Assembly (NCBI RefSeq): GCF_000959445.1
Contig: NZ_CP009630.1
Span: forward strand, 1,302,001-1,366,000
Origin: Burkholderia vietnamiensis LMG 10929
Lineage (GTDB): Bacteria; Pseudomonadota; Gammaproteobacteria; Burkholderiales; Burkholderiaceae
DNA: 64,000 nt
Direction: 5' to 3'
Shown here: positions 45,935 through 55,108 of the stretch, piece after piece
How positions within the stretch are numbered: the stretch's first letter is position 1
How the letters are laid out: each line of letters opens with the position of its first letter
Position numbers and translations under genes: made by a program
Notes under the pieces: model-generated
What the model saw: only the letters and a program-made list of their open reading frames with translations
What the model was told of the DNA's origin: nothing
Databases searched by the model: none

Positions 45935-47031
45935 GAGCGGGTAGGAAGTCCGTCGTCTTGGCCGCCGAACAGGCGGTCGAGGTCGTTCACCGCATCGCGC
46001 AGCGACTGCCGCACGTGGCCGTCGCGGCCGGTCACCGTCACGGCCTGCAGCAACGCGTCGACGATCGCGTGCTCGACGCTTTCGGCCGCGGCCATGAACA
46101 GCGGATCGAGTGCCGCGTCGGCGACGAGCGCCGGCAGCGACACGGTCGACGCATCGTGCGCGATCGTGTACGCAGTGGAAAACGCCAGCGCGAGGTCGCC
46201 GCTGCCGTGCCCGTAGACCGAACCGGTCCGAGCGAGGCCTGCGCCCGCGCGACGGGCGAGCCGTGACAGCTGGCGCGCGTCGAGCGGCGCATCGGTCGCG
46301 AGCAGCACGATGATCGAGCCCTGCTCGGGCGCCGTCGCGTCGGTTGCCTGCGCGCGCGATACGCACGATACGGCGCGCCGCTGCGCGACGATGCGCCCGA
46401 CCGGCACGCCGGCGAGCGTCAGCATCGGCAGCCGGCCGAAGTTCGCGAGCACGAGCGCGCCGACCGTATATGGCCTGCCGGCCGCGACCGTCACGCGCGA
46501 CGCGGAGCCGATGCCGCCCTTCAGGTCGAAGCACGACATGCCGCGCCCCGCCCCCACCGCGCCGCGCGCGAAGTCGCGCGACGCGCTGAGGCACGCTGCG
46601 TCGTAATGCGCGGCCGTCACCGCGAACGCCTGGATGTCGTTCAGATAGCCGTCGTTGCATTCGAACACGAGCGGGTTGACGGTCGGCCAGTCGCGGCCGA
46701 TCTGCGGGTTCTGCGCGATCGCCGCGCGAATCTGCGCGTTGGCGAGCACGCCGACGCCGAACGTGTTGGTCAGCGCGATCGGCGTCTCGAGCGTGCCGAG
46801 CTCGTCGACCTGCACGAGCCCGACGCTCTTGCCGAAGCCGTTGATCACCGCAGCGCCCGCCGGCACCTTGCTGCGATACAGGTCGCCCGCGTGCGGCTTC
46901 ACGACGGTGACGCCCGTCTGCACGTCGCCGGCCGCGAGCGTCGCGTGGCCGACGGTCACGCCCGGTACGTCGGCGAGCGTGCCGCGCGGGCCGGCCGGCA
47001 GCGTCGCCGACCACATCGGTACGCCAGCCAT
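45931..47031 (-). CDS. DmpA-type aminopeptidase (P1/S58 family)
   Basis: A 366-residue N-terminal-nucleophile peptidase. The self-cleavage site is Gly238-Ser239 in QGSIIVLLATDAPL, matching the Gly-Ser of Ochrobactrum DmpA, and NDGYLNDIQ, GAGRGMSCFDLKGGIGSASR and GVGVLANAQIR are family motifs. DmpA cleaves N-terminal D-residues and also L-residues, and relatives split beta-peptides. Cytoplasmic. Overlaps the neighbouring genes on both sides (1 base with the gsiD-like gene, 4 with dppA). With IaaA and DppA it widens the operon's reach to peptides that normal aminopeptidases leave. Confidence 0.92.
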   Translation of the reverse strand: MAGVPMWSATLPAGPRGTLADVPGVTVGHATLAAGDVQTGVTVVKPHAGDLYRSKVPAGAAVINGFGKSVGLVQVDELGTLETPIALTNTFGVGVLANAQIRAAIAQNPQIGRDWPTVNPLVFECNDGYLNDIQAFAVTAAHYDAACLSASRDFARGAVGAGRGMSCFDLKGGIGSASRVTVAAGRPYTVGALVLANFGRLPMLTLAGVPVGRIVAQRRAVSCVSRAQATDATAPEQGSIIVLLATDAPLDARQLSRLARRAGAGLARTGSVYGHGSGDLALAFSTAYTIAHDASTVSLPALVADAALDPLFMAAAESVEHAIVDALLQAVTVTGRDGHVRQSLRDAVNDLDRLFGGQDDGLPTRS

Positions 47032-47924
47032 CAGCGGCGCTCCAGCTTCGGGTCGAGTGCGTCGCGCAGCCCGTCGCCGAGCAGGTTGAACGCGAGCACG
47101 GTCAGGAAGATCGCGAGGCTCGGGAAGATCGCGACGTGCGGCGCGCTCACCATGTCGGCGCGCGCCTCGTTGAGCATCGCGCCCCACTCGGGCGTCGGCG
47201 GCTGCGCGCCGAGGCCCAGGAACGACAGGCTCGCGGCCGTGATGATCGACGTGCCGATCCGCATCGTGAAGTAGACGACCACCGACGACACGGTGCCCGG
47301 CAGGATGTGCCGCATGATGATGGTCCAGTCGGACGCACCGATGCTGCGCGCCGCTTCGACGTAGGTCATGTGCTTGAGCATCAGCGTGTTGCCGCGCACG
47401 AGCCGCGCGAACGCCGGGATGCTGAAGATCGCGACCGCGCAGATCACGTTGACCATCCCGTTGCCGAGGATCGCGACCACGCCGATCGCGAGCAGGATGC
47501 CCGGAAACGCGAACAGCACGTCGGCCACGCGCATCGTGATGCGGTCCCACCAGCCTTCGTAGTAGCCGGCGAGCAGCCCGAACAACGTGCCGACGAGCGC
47601 GCCGAGCGCGACCGAGAAGAACCCGGCCGCGAGCGAGATGCGCGTGCCGGCGACGATCCGGCTGAAGATGTCGCGGCCGAGCGAATCGACGCCGAACCAG
47701 TGCACGGCCGACGGCCCGGCGTTCAGCGCGTCGTAGTCGAAATAGTTCTCCGGATCGAACGGCACGATATGCGGGCCGACGAATGCGAGCACGACGAGCG
47801 CGAGCACGAAGCCGCCGGCCACCAGCGCGACGGTCTGCTTGCGGAACTTGCGCCAGAATTCGCGCCACGGCGTGCGGATCGCGGTCGATGCGGCCGTCGC
47901 CGCCGGCTGGACAGTCGCGTTCAT
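47031..47924 (-). CDS. gsiD: Peptide/glutathione ABC transporter permease (GsiD/DppC type)
   Basis: A 297-residue permease with six predicted helices. The N-terminal OppC-like stretch [42 protein letters not shown] is followed by the permease core; the EAA loop reads [31 protein letters not shown]. In E. coli GsiC and GsiD form the channel of the glutathione importer. The stop overlaps the next start; gsiC lies 7 bases upstream. Confidence 0.93.
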   Translation of the reverse strand: MNATVQPAATAASTAIRTPWREFWRKFRKQTVALVAGGFVLALVVLAFVGPHIVPFDPENYFDYDALNAGPSAVHWFGVDSLGRDIFSRIVAGTRISLAAGFFSVALGALVGTLFGLLAGYYEGWWDRITMRVADVLFAFPGILLAIGVVAILGNGMVNVICAVAIFSIPAFARLVRGNTLMLKHMTYVEAARSIGASDWTIIMRHILPGTVSSVVVYFTMRIGTSIITAASLSFLGLGAQPPTPEWGAMLNEARADMVSAPHVAIFPSLAIFLTVLAFNLLGDGLRDALDPKLERR

Positions 47925-47931
47925 GCGCGCC

Positions 47932-48852
47932 TCACTTGAACCGGATGGTCGGGTTGATGACCGCGTACAGCACGTCGACGGTCAGATTGATCAGGATGAA
48001 CTCGAGCGAGAACAGCAGCACGATGGCCTGGATCACCGGGTAGTCGCGCATCGTCACCGCATCGACCAGCAGGCGCCCGAGCCCCGGCCAGTTGAACACG
48101 GCCTCGACGACGATCGAGCCGCCGAGCAGGAAGCCGAACTGCAGCCCCATCATCGTGACGACCGGGATCATCGCGTTGCGCAGGCAGTGCTTGAGCACCA
48201 CCATCGGCTCGTGCACGCCCTTCGCGCGCGCGGTGCGCACGAAGTCCTCGTTGAGCACCTCGACGAACGACGCGCGCGTGAAGCGCGCCATCACGGCCGC
48301 GACCGCCGCGCCGAGCGTCAGCGACGGCAGCACGTAGCTCTTCCACGTGCCGTCCGGCACGACCGGCAGCCAGCCGAGCTTCACCGAGAAGATCTCCATC
48401 AGCAGCATCCCGAGCGCGAACGCCGGAAACGAGATGCCCGACACCGCGATCGTCATCCCGAGACGATCGGGCCAGCGGTTGCGCCACACGGCGGACGCGA
48501 TCCCGATCGCCATGCCGAACGCGGTCGCCCACACCATGCTGACGAGCGTCAGCAGCAGCGTCGGCATGAAGCGCTCGCCGATCTCGGTCGACACCGGCCG
48601 CTTGCTGCGCGTCGACGTGCCGAAATCGCCGTGCGCGATCTTCACGAAGAAGTTCGCGAACTGCGCGGGCAGCGGCCGGTCGAGCCCGAGATCGGCGCGC
48701 ACCAGCGCGACCGTCGCGTCGTCGGCTTCGGGGCCGGCCGCGAGCCGCGCGGGGTCGCCCGGCAGCAGGTGCACGAACAGAAACACCAGCACCGCGACGA
48801 GCGCGAGCGTGGGCAGCAGGCCGAATAGGCGTTTGACGAGAAAATTCAGCAT
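47932..48852 (-). CDS. gsiC: Peptide/glutathione ABC transporter permease (GsiC/DppB type)
   Basis: A 306-residue permease starting [35 protein letters not shown], the usual DppB/OppB opening. The EAA region [45 protein letters not shown] binds the ATPase. It sits between gsiB and gsiD in the standard E. coli iaaA-gsiABCD order. Confidence 0.94.
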   Translation of the reverse strand: MLNFLVKRLFGLLPTLALVAVLVFLFVHLLPGDPARLAAGPEADDATVALVRADLGLDRPLPAQFANFFVKIAHGDFGTSTRSKRPVSTEIGERFMPTLLLTLVSMVWATAFGMAIGIASAVWRNRWPDRLGMTIAVSGISFPAFALGMLLMEIFSVKLGWLPVVPDGTWKSYVLPSLTLGAAVAAVMARFTRASFVEVLNEDFVRTARAKGVHEPMVVLKHCLRNAMIPVVTMMGLQFGFLLGGSIVVEAVFNWPGLGRLLVDAVTMRDYPVIQAIVLLFSLEFILINLTVDVLYAVINPTIRFK

Positions 48853-48928
48853 GGGGCACCGATCGAATCAGCGCGCGGGCAGCGCGGGCAACGTGCGCCA
48901 CCCGCGCCGCGCGGCAGGCGAAGCGCCG

Positions 48929-50491
48929 TCATTTCACCGAGATTTCGTCGAAGTTGAACGAGCCGTCCGGCATCACGTAGATGCCGTGCAGCCGCTTGCT
49001 GCGCGCGTACACGATCTTCTCCTGCACGAGGAAGATCCACGGCGCATCGGCCCACACCTGCTTCTGCGCGTCGGCGTACAGCGTGGCTTTCTTCGCGTTG
49101 TCGGTCGTCTCGAGCGCCTTCGAGAGATCGTCGTCGACCGCCGCGTTCTTGTAGTACGCGGTGTTGTAGAGCTTCGGCGGCGCGGAGGTGGACGCGAGCA
49201 GCGGCGACAGCGCCCAGTTCGCCTCGCCGGTCGACGCCGACCAGCCGCTGTAGTACATCCGCACCGGCGCCGTCGCCGGGTCCTGCGCGCTCTCGACCTT
49301 CGCGACCCGCTCGCCGGCCTCGAGCGCCTGCACCTGCACCTTCACGCCGACCTGCGCCAACTGCTGCTGGACGAACTGGATCAGCTTCTGCGCGGTCGAG
49401 TGGTTGTACGCGGACCACAGCGTCGACTCGAAGCCGTTCGGATAGCCGGCCTCCTTCAGCAGCGCGCGCGCCTTGGCCGGATCGTACGGCCACGGCCCGA
49501 GCTTGGTCGCGTATTCGACGCCGACCGGCGCGACGCCCGTCTGCGGCGTCGCATAGCCGGCGAACACGACCTTCGCGAGCGCTTCCTTGTTGACCGCGTA
49601 GTTCAGCGCTTCGCGCACCTTCGGATTGTCGAACGGCTTCTTCTGCGTGTTCAGCGAGATGTAGCGCTGGATGATGGACGGACGCTCGATCAGGTCGACC
49701 TTCGGGTTGTTCTTCAGGTCGGCGGCCTGCTCGAACGGGATCGTGAACGCGAAGTCGGCCTCGCCGGTCTTGAGCAGCGCCGCGCGCGTGTTGTTGTCGA
49801 CCACCGGCTTCCAGTCGATCGAGTCGATCTTCGGATAACCCTTCTTCCAGTAGCCGGCGAACTTCTTCACCTTCATGTCGTCGGTCTGCTTCCACTCGAC
49901 GAACTCGAACGGCCCGGTGCCGACCGGATGCAGCGACACGTCGCGCCCCCACTTCTTCAGCGCGGCCGGCGAGATCATCACCGCCGACGGGTGCGCGAGC
50001 GTGTTGATGAACGCGGAGAACGGCTCGCGCAGCGTGAAGCGCACGGTCAGCGGATCGACCACCTCGGTCTTCTCGATCACGCGGAACAGCCCGTAGCGCT
50101 TCAGCTTGTTGGCCGGGTCGGTCACGCGGTCGAAGTTCGCCTTGACCGCGGCCGCGTTGAAGTCGGTGCCGTCGTGAAACTTCACGCCCGAGCGCAGCTT
50201 GACCGTGTAGGTCTTCGCATCGGGGCTCGCCTCATAGCCGGTCGCGAGCACGTTGACGAGCTTCATGTCCTTGTCGAAACCGAACAGCCCTTCGTAGAAC
50301 GACTTGACGACCGCTTGCGACACGGTGTCGTTCGCGTCGTAGGGGTCCATCGTCGTGAACGTCGAGTACACCGCGACCACCACGTTCTGCTGCGCGAAGG
50401 CCGGCACGGCGGCCGTCAGCGCGAACGCGCCGGCGAGCGCGACGAAGGATGCGCGCGGACGAAACATCGGAAACGGATGCGGCTGGTTCAT
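48929..50491 (-). CDS. gsiB: Glutathione/peptide ABC transporter substrate-binding protein (GsiB type)
   Basis: A 520-residue periplasmic binding protein of the SBP_bac_5 cluster. Signal peptide [33 protein letters not shown], with a possible alternative start at Met9. Family motifs include [42 protein letters not shown] and [27 protein letters not shown], and the late [11 protein letters not shown]-terminus. In E. coli GsiB binds glutathione; the pocket residues cannot be compared here, so the exact peptide remains open. It is separated from gsiA by a 165-base gap with a small ACGCCC/GGGCGT hairpin (around 50535-50550) that may adjust transcript levels. Confidence 0.94.
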   Translation of the reverse strand: MNQPHPFPMFRPRASFVALAGAFALTAAVPAFAQQNVVVAVYSTFTTMDPYDANDTVSQAVVKSFYEGLFGFDKDMKLVNVLATGYEASPDAKTYTVKLRSGVKFHDGTDFNAAAVKANFDRVTDPANKLKRYGLFRVIEKTEVVDPLTVRFTLREPFSAFINTLAHPSAVMISPAALKKWGRDVSLHPVGTGPFEFVEWKQTDDMKVKKFAGYWKKGYPKIDSIDWKPVVDNNTRAALLKTGEADFAFTIPFEQAADLKNNPKVDLIERPSIIQRYISLNTQKKPFDNPKVREALNYAVNKEALAKVVFAGYATPQTGVAPVGVEYATKLGPWPYDPAKARALLKEAGYPNGFESTLWSAYNHSTAQKLIQFVQQQLAQVGVKVQVQALEAGERVAKVESAQDPATAPVRMYYSGWSASTGEANWALSPLLASTSAPPKLYNTAYYKNAAVDDDLSKALETTDNAKKATLYADAQKQVWADAPWIFLVQEKIVYARSKRLHGIYVMPDGSFNFDEISVK

Positions 50492-50656
50492 GTTGCTGGG
50501 CTCCTTTACGTTCCTCTACGTGGATCGACGACGCCCAACGGGCGTTTCGGTTTCGACTTCCTGCTGCGTGACGCGCATCGGATGCGCTGCCGGGGCGACC
50601 CCGAACCGTGGGCCCGCGGGCACTCGATTCAAATCCGGTTCGACGGGACATCCCGG

Positions 50657-52639
50657 CTAATACGCGCCGCCGACGCGATGCGCCGCGACGTAATGATCGG
50701 GGCCGACCGCGACGAGCGGCGCGACGACGGGCTCGTCGCCGATCGCGCGGATCGGGCTCGGCATCTCGTCGGCGGCCAGCTGGCGCGGCGCATGCCGGCG
50801 CGCGGGATCGGCCACCGGCACCGCGTTCATCAGCTTCCTGGTGTACGGATGTTGCGGCGCCTCGAACACCGCGCGGCGCGGGCCGATCTCGACGATCTGG
50901 CCGAGGTACATCACCGCGACGCGATGGCTGATGCGCTCGACGACGGCCATGTCGTGCGAGATGAACAGGTAGGCGACGCCGAGTTCGCGTTGCAGGTCGA
51001 GCATCAGGTTCACGATCTGCGCCTGCACCGACACGTCGAGCGCGGACACCGATTCGTCGGCGATCACGACCTTCGGGTTCAGCGCGAGCGCGCGTGCGAT
51101 CGCGATCCGCTGACGCTGGCCGCCCGAGAATTCGTGCGGATAGCGACGGGCGGCGTCGGGCGGCAGGCCGACCTTGTCGAGCAGCCAGTCGACGCGCGCC
51201 TGCGCGTCGCGGCCGCTCGACACGCGGTGCACCAGCAGCGGCTCCATGATCGAGAAGCCGACCGTGAGCCGCGGATTGAGCGAGGCGAACGGGTCCTGGA
51301 AGATGAACTGGATGTTCCGGCGCAGCGCCTGCAGGTCATGGCCCTTCAGCGCGCTGATGTCGCGGCCGTCGAATTCGATCGAGCCGCTCTGCGATTCGAC
51401 GAGGCGCAACAGCGAACGGCCGGTGGTCGACTTGCCGCAGCCCGATTCGCCGACGAGCGCGAGCGTCTCGCCCGCGTGCAGATCGAAGCTCACGCGCTCG
51501 ACCGCATGCACGTACTGCAATACGCGGCCGAACACGCCGCTCTTCACCGGAAACCGCGTGACGAGATCGCGCACGCGCAGGATCGGCGACGCGGCGCGAT
51601 CGATCGAGGCGTGTGCGCTAAGGTCGGTGGCGGGTTGGGGGGCGTCGACGGGGTTCAGTGCGTTGGGTGTACTGGCTGCGCTGGTTTTGTTGGCTACATT
51701 GGCCGTTGCGGCCGCATCCTCCGCCGACACGGTCGCGCGCGTCCCATCCACGCTCAACAACGGGAATTTCTCCGGCGTATCGGTGCCCTGCATCGAGCCG
51801 AGCCGCGGCACGGCCGCGAGCAGCGCACGCGTGTAGCGATGCGCTGGCGTCGCGAAAATGCGCTCCGACGCGCCCTCCTCGACCTTCTCGCCGCGATACA
51901 TCACGAGCACGCGATCGGCCACTTCGGCGACCACGCCCATGTCGTGCGTGATGAAGATCACGCCCATCTTCATTTCGTCCTGCAGCCCGCGGATCAATTG
52001 CAGGATCTGCGCCTGAATCGTCACGTCGAGCGCGGTGGTCGGCTCGTCGGCGATCAGCAGCGCGGGCCGGCACGACAGCGCCATCGCGATCATCACGCGC
52101 TGGCGCATCCCGCCGGACAACTGGTGCGGATAGCGCGCGAACACGCGGCGCGCCTCGGGAATCCGCACGAGATCGAGCAGGCGCAGCGTCTCCGCGCGCG
52201 CTTCCGACGCGCCCTTCGACTGGTGCAGCGCAATCGCCTCGCTGATCTGGTCGCCGACGGTAAACACCGGGTTCAGCGAGGTCATCGGCTCCTGGAAGAT
52301 CATCGCGATGTCCGCGCCGCGGATGCCGCGCATGGCCGCCGCGCTCGCCGCGGCCAGATCGACGAGCGCGCCGCCGCGACGCCGCAACACCATCCGGCCG
52401 CTCGTGATCTCGCCGCCGCCGTGCTCGACGAGCCGCATCAGCGCGAGCGACGTGACCGATTTGCCTGAGCCCGATTCACCGACGATCGCGAGCGTCTCGC
52501 CGCGATCGACGTGAAACGACACGTCGCGCACGGCGTCGAACGTCGCGTTCTCCCGGCGGAACGTCACCGACAGGCCGTCGACGGCGACCACGCGCTGCTC
52601 CGGCAGCACCAGCGCGGACGGGGTTCGGCTCGAAGTCAT
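50657..52639 (-). CDS. gsiA: Double ATPase of peptide/glutathione ABC importer (GsiA type)
   Basis: A 660-residue fusion of two ABC ATPases, as in GsiA. First domain: Walker [12 protein letters not shown], signature LSGGMRQR, Walker [13 protein letters not shown]. Second domain: [30 protein letters not shown]. Between them an Ala/Thr/Asn-rich linker (about residues 305-350) looks disordered. The start at 52639 is used because the previous 46 codons belong to the intergenic and iaaA tail. It powers the GsiC/GsiD channel. The second Walker B ends ESVSALD rather than EPTSALD, which is common in DppF-like domains. Confidence 0.94.
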   Translation of the reverse strand: MTSSRTPSALVLPEQRVVAVDGLSVTFRRENATFDAVRDVSFHVDRGETLAIVGESGSGKSVTSLALMRLVEHGGGEITSGRMVLRRRGGALVDLAAASAAAMRGIRGADIAMIFQEPMTSLNPVFTVGDQISEAIALHQSKGASEARAETLRLLDLVRIPEARRVFARYPHQLSGGMRQRVMIAMALSCRPALLIADEPTTALDVTIQAQILQLIRGLQDEMKMGVIFITHDMGVVAEVADRVLVMYRGEKVEEGASERIFATPAHRYTRALLAAVPRLGSMQGTDTPEKFPLLSVDGTRATVSAEDAAATANVANKTSAASTPNALNPVDAPQPATDLSAHASIDRAASPILRVRDLVTRFPVKSGVFGRVLQYVHAVERVSFDLHAGETLALVGESGCGKSTTGRSLLRLVESQSGSIEFDGRDISALKGHDLQALRRNIQFIFQDPFASLNPRLTVGFSIMEPLLVHRVSSGRDAQARVDWLLDKVGLPPDAARRYPHEFSGGQRQRIAIARALALNPKVVIADESVSALDVSVQAQIVNLMLDLQRELGVAYLFISHDMAVVERISHRVAVMYLGQIVEIGPRRAVFEAPQHPYTRKLMNAVPVADPARRHAPRQLAADEMPSPIRAIGDEPVVAPLVAVGPDHYVAAHRVGGAY

Positions 52640-52667
52640 CGCGAAGGTCTCCTGGTTCGATCGGCAA

Positions 52668-53654
52668 TCACGCCGCGTCGTCGCGGTAGATGCCGACCAC
52701 GGGCGCCGCGCCGACACGCGCGTAGCCGCGATACATGCCTTCCGTGTTGAACGGCATCGCGACGTTGCCGTGCGCATCGACGGCGATGATCCCGCCGCGG
52801 CCGGCCAGGCGCGGCAGCTTGTTCATCACGACGTCGTGCGCGGCATCGGCGAGCGACGCGCCGCGATACGCGATCTGCGCGGCCACGTCGTGTGCGGTCG
52901 CGAGCCGGATGAACATCTCGCCGGTGCCGGTCGCGGACACCGCGCAGGTCGCATCGTCCGCGTAGCAGCCGGCGCCGATGATCGGCGAATCGCCGACGCG
53001 GCCGGGCTGCTTGTTCGTGATGCCGCCCGTCGACGTCGCCGCCGCGACATGGCCGTGCACGTCGCACGCAACCGCACCGACCGTGCCGTGCTTGCGGTCG
53101 GGGTCGAGCGGTTCAGGCGGCTGGCCGGCGCCGAATGAGAAAGTCGCCGCGTCGTGGTCGAGCATCGCGCCGGCCGCCGCGCGCGCCCGCAGCCATTGCG
53201 CATGACGCGCTTCGGTGTCGAAGTAGCCGGGTTCGACGAGTTCGAGCCCCTGCGCGGCCGCGAATGCATCGGCGCCCGCGCCGGCGAACAGCACGTGCTC
53301 GCTCGCTTCCATCACGCGCCGCGCGGCCAGCACCGGATTGCGCACGCGGGTCGCGCAGCAGATCGCGCCGGCCGCGAGCGTCGCGCCGTCCATCACGGCG
53401 GCGTCGAGTTCGTGCTTGCCTTCGGCCGTATAGACGGCGCCGCGCCCCGCGTTGAACAACGGGCAGTCTTCGAGCATCCGCACCGCGACGGTCACCGCGT
53501 CGAGCGCGCTGCCGCCGCTGGCGAGCACGCGTTGCGCGGCTTGCAGGATCGCGTCGAGCTCGGCGCGGTAACGGCGTTCGGTATCGCTGTCCATCGCGTC
53601 GCGCAGGATCGTGCCTGCGCCGCCGTGAATCGCGACGATCGCGCGTGAAGTCAT
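52668..53654 (-). CDS. iaaA: Isoaspartyl peptidase / plant-type L-asparaginase
   Basis: A 328-residue Ntn-hydrolase precursor. The autocleavage and catalytic Thr is Thr191 in [42 protein letters not shown] and [10 protein letters not shown] are family motifs. The enzyme splits beta-aspartyl dipeptides (isoAsp-X) formed by protein ageing and hydrolyses asparagine. As in E. coli, it precedes gsiABCD, showing that isoaspartyl peptides are a natural cargo of the uptake system. Its ATG overlaps the stop of the RpiR gene (4 bases), and gsiA follows after 28 bases. Confidence 0.95.
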   Translation of the reverse strand: MTSRAIVAIHGGAGTILRDAMDSDTERRYRAELDAILQAAQRVLASGGSALDAVTVAVRMLEDCPLFNAGRGAVYTAEGKHELDAAVMDGATLAAGAICCATRVRNPVLAARRVMEASEHVLFAGAGADAFAAAQGLELVEPGYFDTEARHAQWLRARAAAGAMLDHDAATFSFGAGQPPEPLDPDRKHGTVGAVACDVHGHVAAATSTGGITNKQPGRVGDSPIIGAGCYADDATCAVSATGTGEMFIRLATAHDVAAQIAYRGASLADAAHDVVMNKLPRLAGRGGIIAVDAHGNVAMPFNTEGMYRGYARVGAAPVVGIYRDDAA

Positions 53655-54595
53655 GTCTTGTTCCGATCGGTGGAAGATGGGCTCGGCGCCGACGGCGCGG
53701 CTTGCGGCTGGAGCAGCCACGGCAACAGGAATTCGGTCATCTCGGCCGCGGACTTCGCCGAGCGATGCGTGCGCAGCGCGACCGCGTCGATCAGCGCTTC
53801 GATCATCGTCAACACGGCCGCTTCCGAGGTGGCCGCGAAGCGCCGCTCGGCCTTCACGTAGAGATTCAGCGAGGCGACCGGGGCCAACGGCGAGCCAGGG
53901 CCGTCGGAAATGCCGAGCACGCGTGCGCCACGCGCGGCCGCGCGGCGTGCGAGCTCGACCGTGTCCTTCACGTAGCGCGGCAACGCGAGCGCGATCACGA
54001 GATCGCGCGAATCGGCCGTGTACAGGCGCCGCGCCGCATGCGTAGGGCCGCCGAGCAGCGCGAGCGACTGCACGTTGTCATGACACACCGACAGGCCGTG
54101 CTCCATCAGTCCGGCCAGGAACGCGCTGGAGCCGGCGCCCAGAATCAGCACGCGCCGCGCGCCGACGATCGCCTCGACCGCCGCCTCGACGTCGGCCGCA
54201 TCCAGTTGCGTGCGCGTGTTCTCGATGTTGGCGACGGCCTGATCGAACACCGCGTCGATCCACGCCGCGCCGCGCACGCCCTGCTCCTGTTCCTGCGCGG
54301 AGCGCAGCCGCTCGACCGGGCCGAGCGTCGCCTCGAAGCCGCGCACGAGCGCCGCGCGCATCGCCGGATAGCCGTCGAAGCCGAGCGCTCTCGCGAAGCG
54401 GTTCGCGGTCGCGATGGACGCGTTCACCGCTTGCGCGAGTTCGTCGATGCGCATCGTCGCTGCGCGAAACGGATTCGCGAGCACGTATTCGCCCATCCGG
54501 CGGTGGATCGGCGTCATCCTCGGCATGGCCGACGCGATGCGCTCCGCGATCGCGGACTCGTCGTGATTTGCTTCGGGCGGAACGAGTGGCGTCAT
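53651..54595 (-). CDS. MurR/RpiR-family regulator
   Basis: A 314-residue regulator with N-terminal RpiR HTH (RIASAMPRMTPIHRRMGEYVLANPFRAATMRIDELAQAVNASIATANRFARALGFDGY) and a C-terminal SIS domain (about residues 125-270: VLILGAGSSAFLAGLMEHGL, VIALALPRYVKDTVELARRAAARGARVLGISDG). The SIS domain normally binds phosphosugars; MurR binds MurNAc-6-phosphate. First gene of the peptide operon, overlapping iaaA, so it is the likely local regulator. Ligand inference: a cell-wall sugar or related compound, which would fit the D-peptide peptidases. Confidence 0.93.
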   Translation of the reverse strand: MTPLVPPEANHDESAIAERIASAMPRMTPIHRRMGEYVLANPFRAATMRIDELAQAVNASIATANRFARALGFDGYPAMRAALVRGFEATLGPVERLRSAQEQEQGVRGAAWIDAVFDQAVANIENTRTQLDAADVEAAVEAIVGARRVLILGAGSSAFLAGLMEHGLSVCHDNVQSLALLGGPTHAARRLYTADSRDLVIALALPRYVKDTVELARRAAARGARVLGISDGPGSPLAPVASLNLYVKAERRFAATSEAAVLTMIEALIDAVALRTHRSAKSAAEMTEFLLPWLLQPQAAPSAPSPSSTDRNKT

Positions 54596-54673
54596 GAATG
54601 CTGACTGGAAGGTGGATGAAAATCAATTTACACAATCCACCGGCAGGAAAAAAATAAATTTTCAGCGGCGGTG

Positions 54674-55108
54674 TCACGTGCTCGTCGCGTTTAGTACGAC
54701 GGATCGGTTTTGCGGCGGAGGGTGGGCGGCGGCGCGCCAGCGTGCGCGCGGGCGTAGAGCGTTCGGCCGGTGCAGAGAGGGAGTGGGATCGAACCGCTCG
54801 CCCTCGGGAAAACCCCGAGCAAGTCGGTTCGCGTGCGGATGTGGGAGGAGCGGAGTTGGCTGTGGTGTTGGCTTCGATATCAGTGCGGTTGGCGGCTTTG
54901 GCTTTGGCTTCGGCTTCGGCTTCGGCTTCGGCTTCGGCTTCGGCTTCGGCTTCGGCTTCGGCTTCGGCTTCGGCGCCAGCATCGGCAGGGGCATCGTCAA
55001 CGTCAACTTGAAACCGACGCCGCTCGACAACGTCCGCCCGTCGCGTGACAGCAGTTCGTCGATTGCCGTCACGCGAGCGGCCGCCCCCGTTCCCCTGGGC
55101 AACGACAT
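54674..55108 (-). CDS. Possible ORF with Lys-Pro repeats, coupled to the autotransporter
   Basis: A 144-residue frame whose ATG overlaps the autotransporter stop (TGATG). The first 40 residues (MSLPRGTGAAARVTAIDELL onward) look protein-like. They run into 13 consecutive Lys-Pro pairs encoded by the hexamer array at 54894-54971, then a Pro/Arg-rich tail with no domain. The tail may be non-coding sequence read by chance, so this could be a real protein whose end has drifted, or not a gene. It is listed because of the TGATG coupling and frame-preserving repeat. Lys-Pro runs occur in periplasm-spanning proteins such as TonB, but no TonB box or TM helix is present. Confidence 0.3.
   Translation of the reverse strand: MSLPRGTGAAARVTAIDELLSRDGRTLSSGVGFKLTLTMPLPMLAPKPKPKPKPKPKPKPKPKPKPKPKPKPPTALISKPTPQPTPLLPHPHANRLARGFPEGERFDPTPSLHRPNALRPRARWRAAAHPPPQNRSVVLNATST
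54894..54971. repeat. Hexanucleotide microsatellite, 13 units
   Basis: Two GGCTTT units followed by eleven GGCTTC units (78 bp, plus-strand reading). All six frames stay open across it: Lys-Pro or Ser-Glu on the minus strand, Gly-Phe, Ala-Ser or Leu-Arg type on the plus strand. Unit change would keep frame in whichever is coding. Confidence 0.95.

Noticed and set aside
54770..54850. Possible tRNA 3' end on the minus strand (GGGATCGAACC-like sequence)
   Set aside because: No acceptor stem, anticodon arm or D-arm could be assembled around it.
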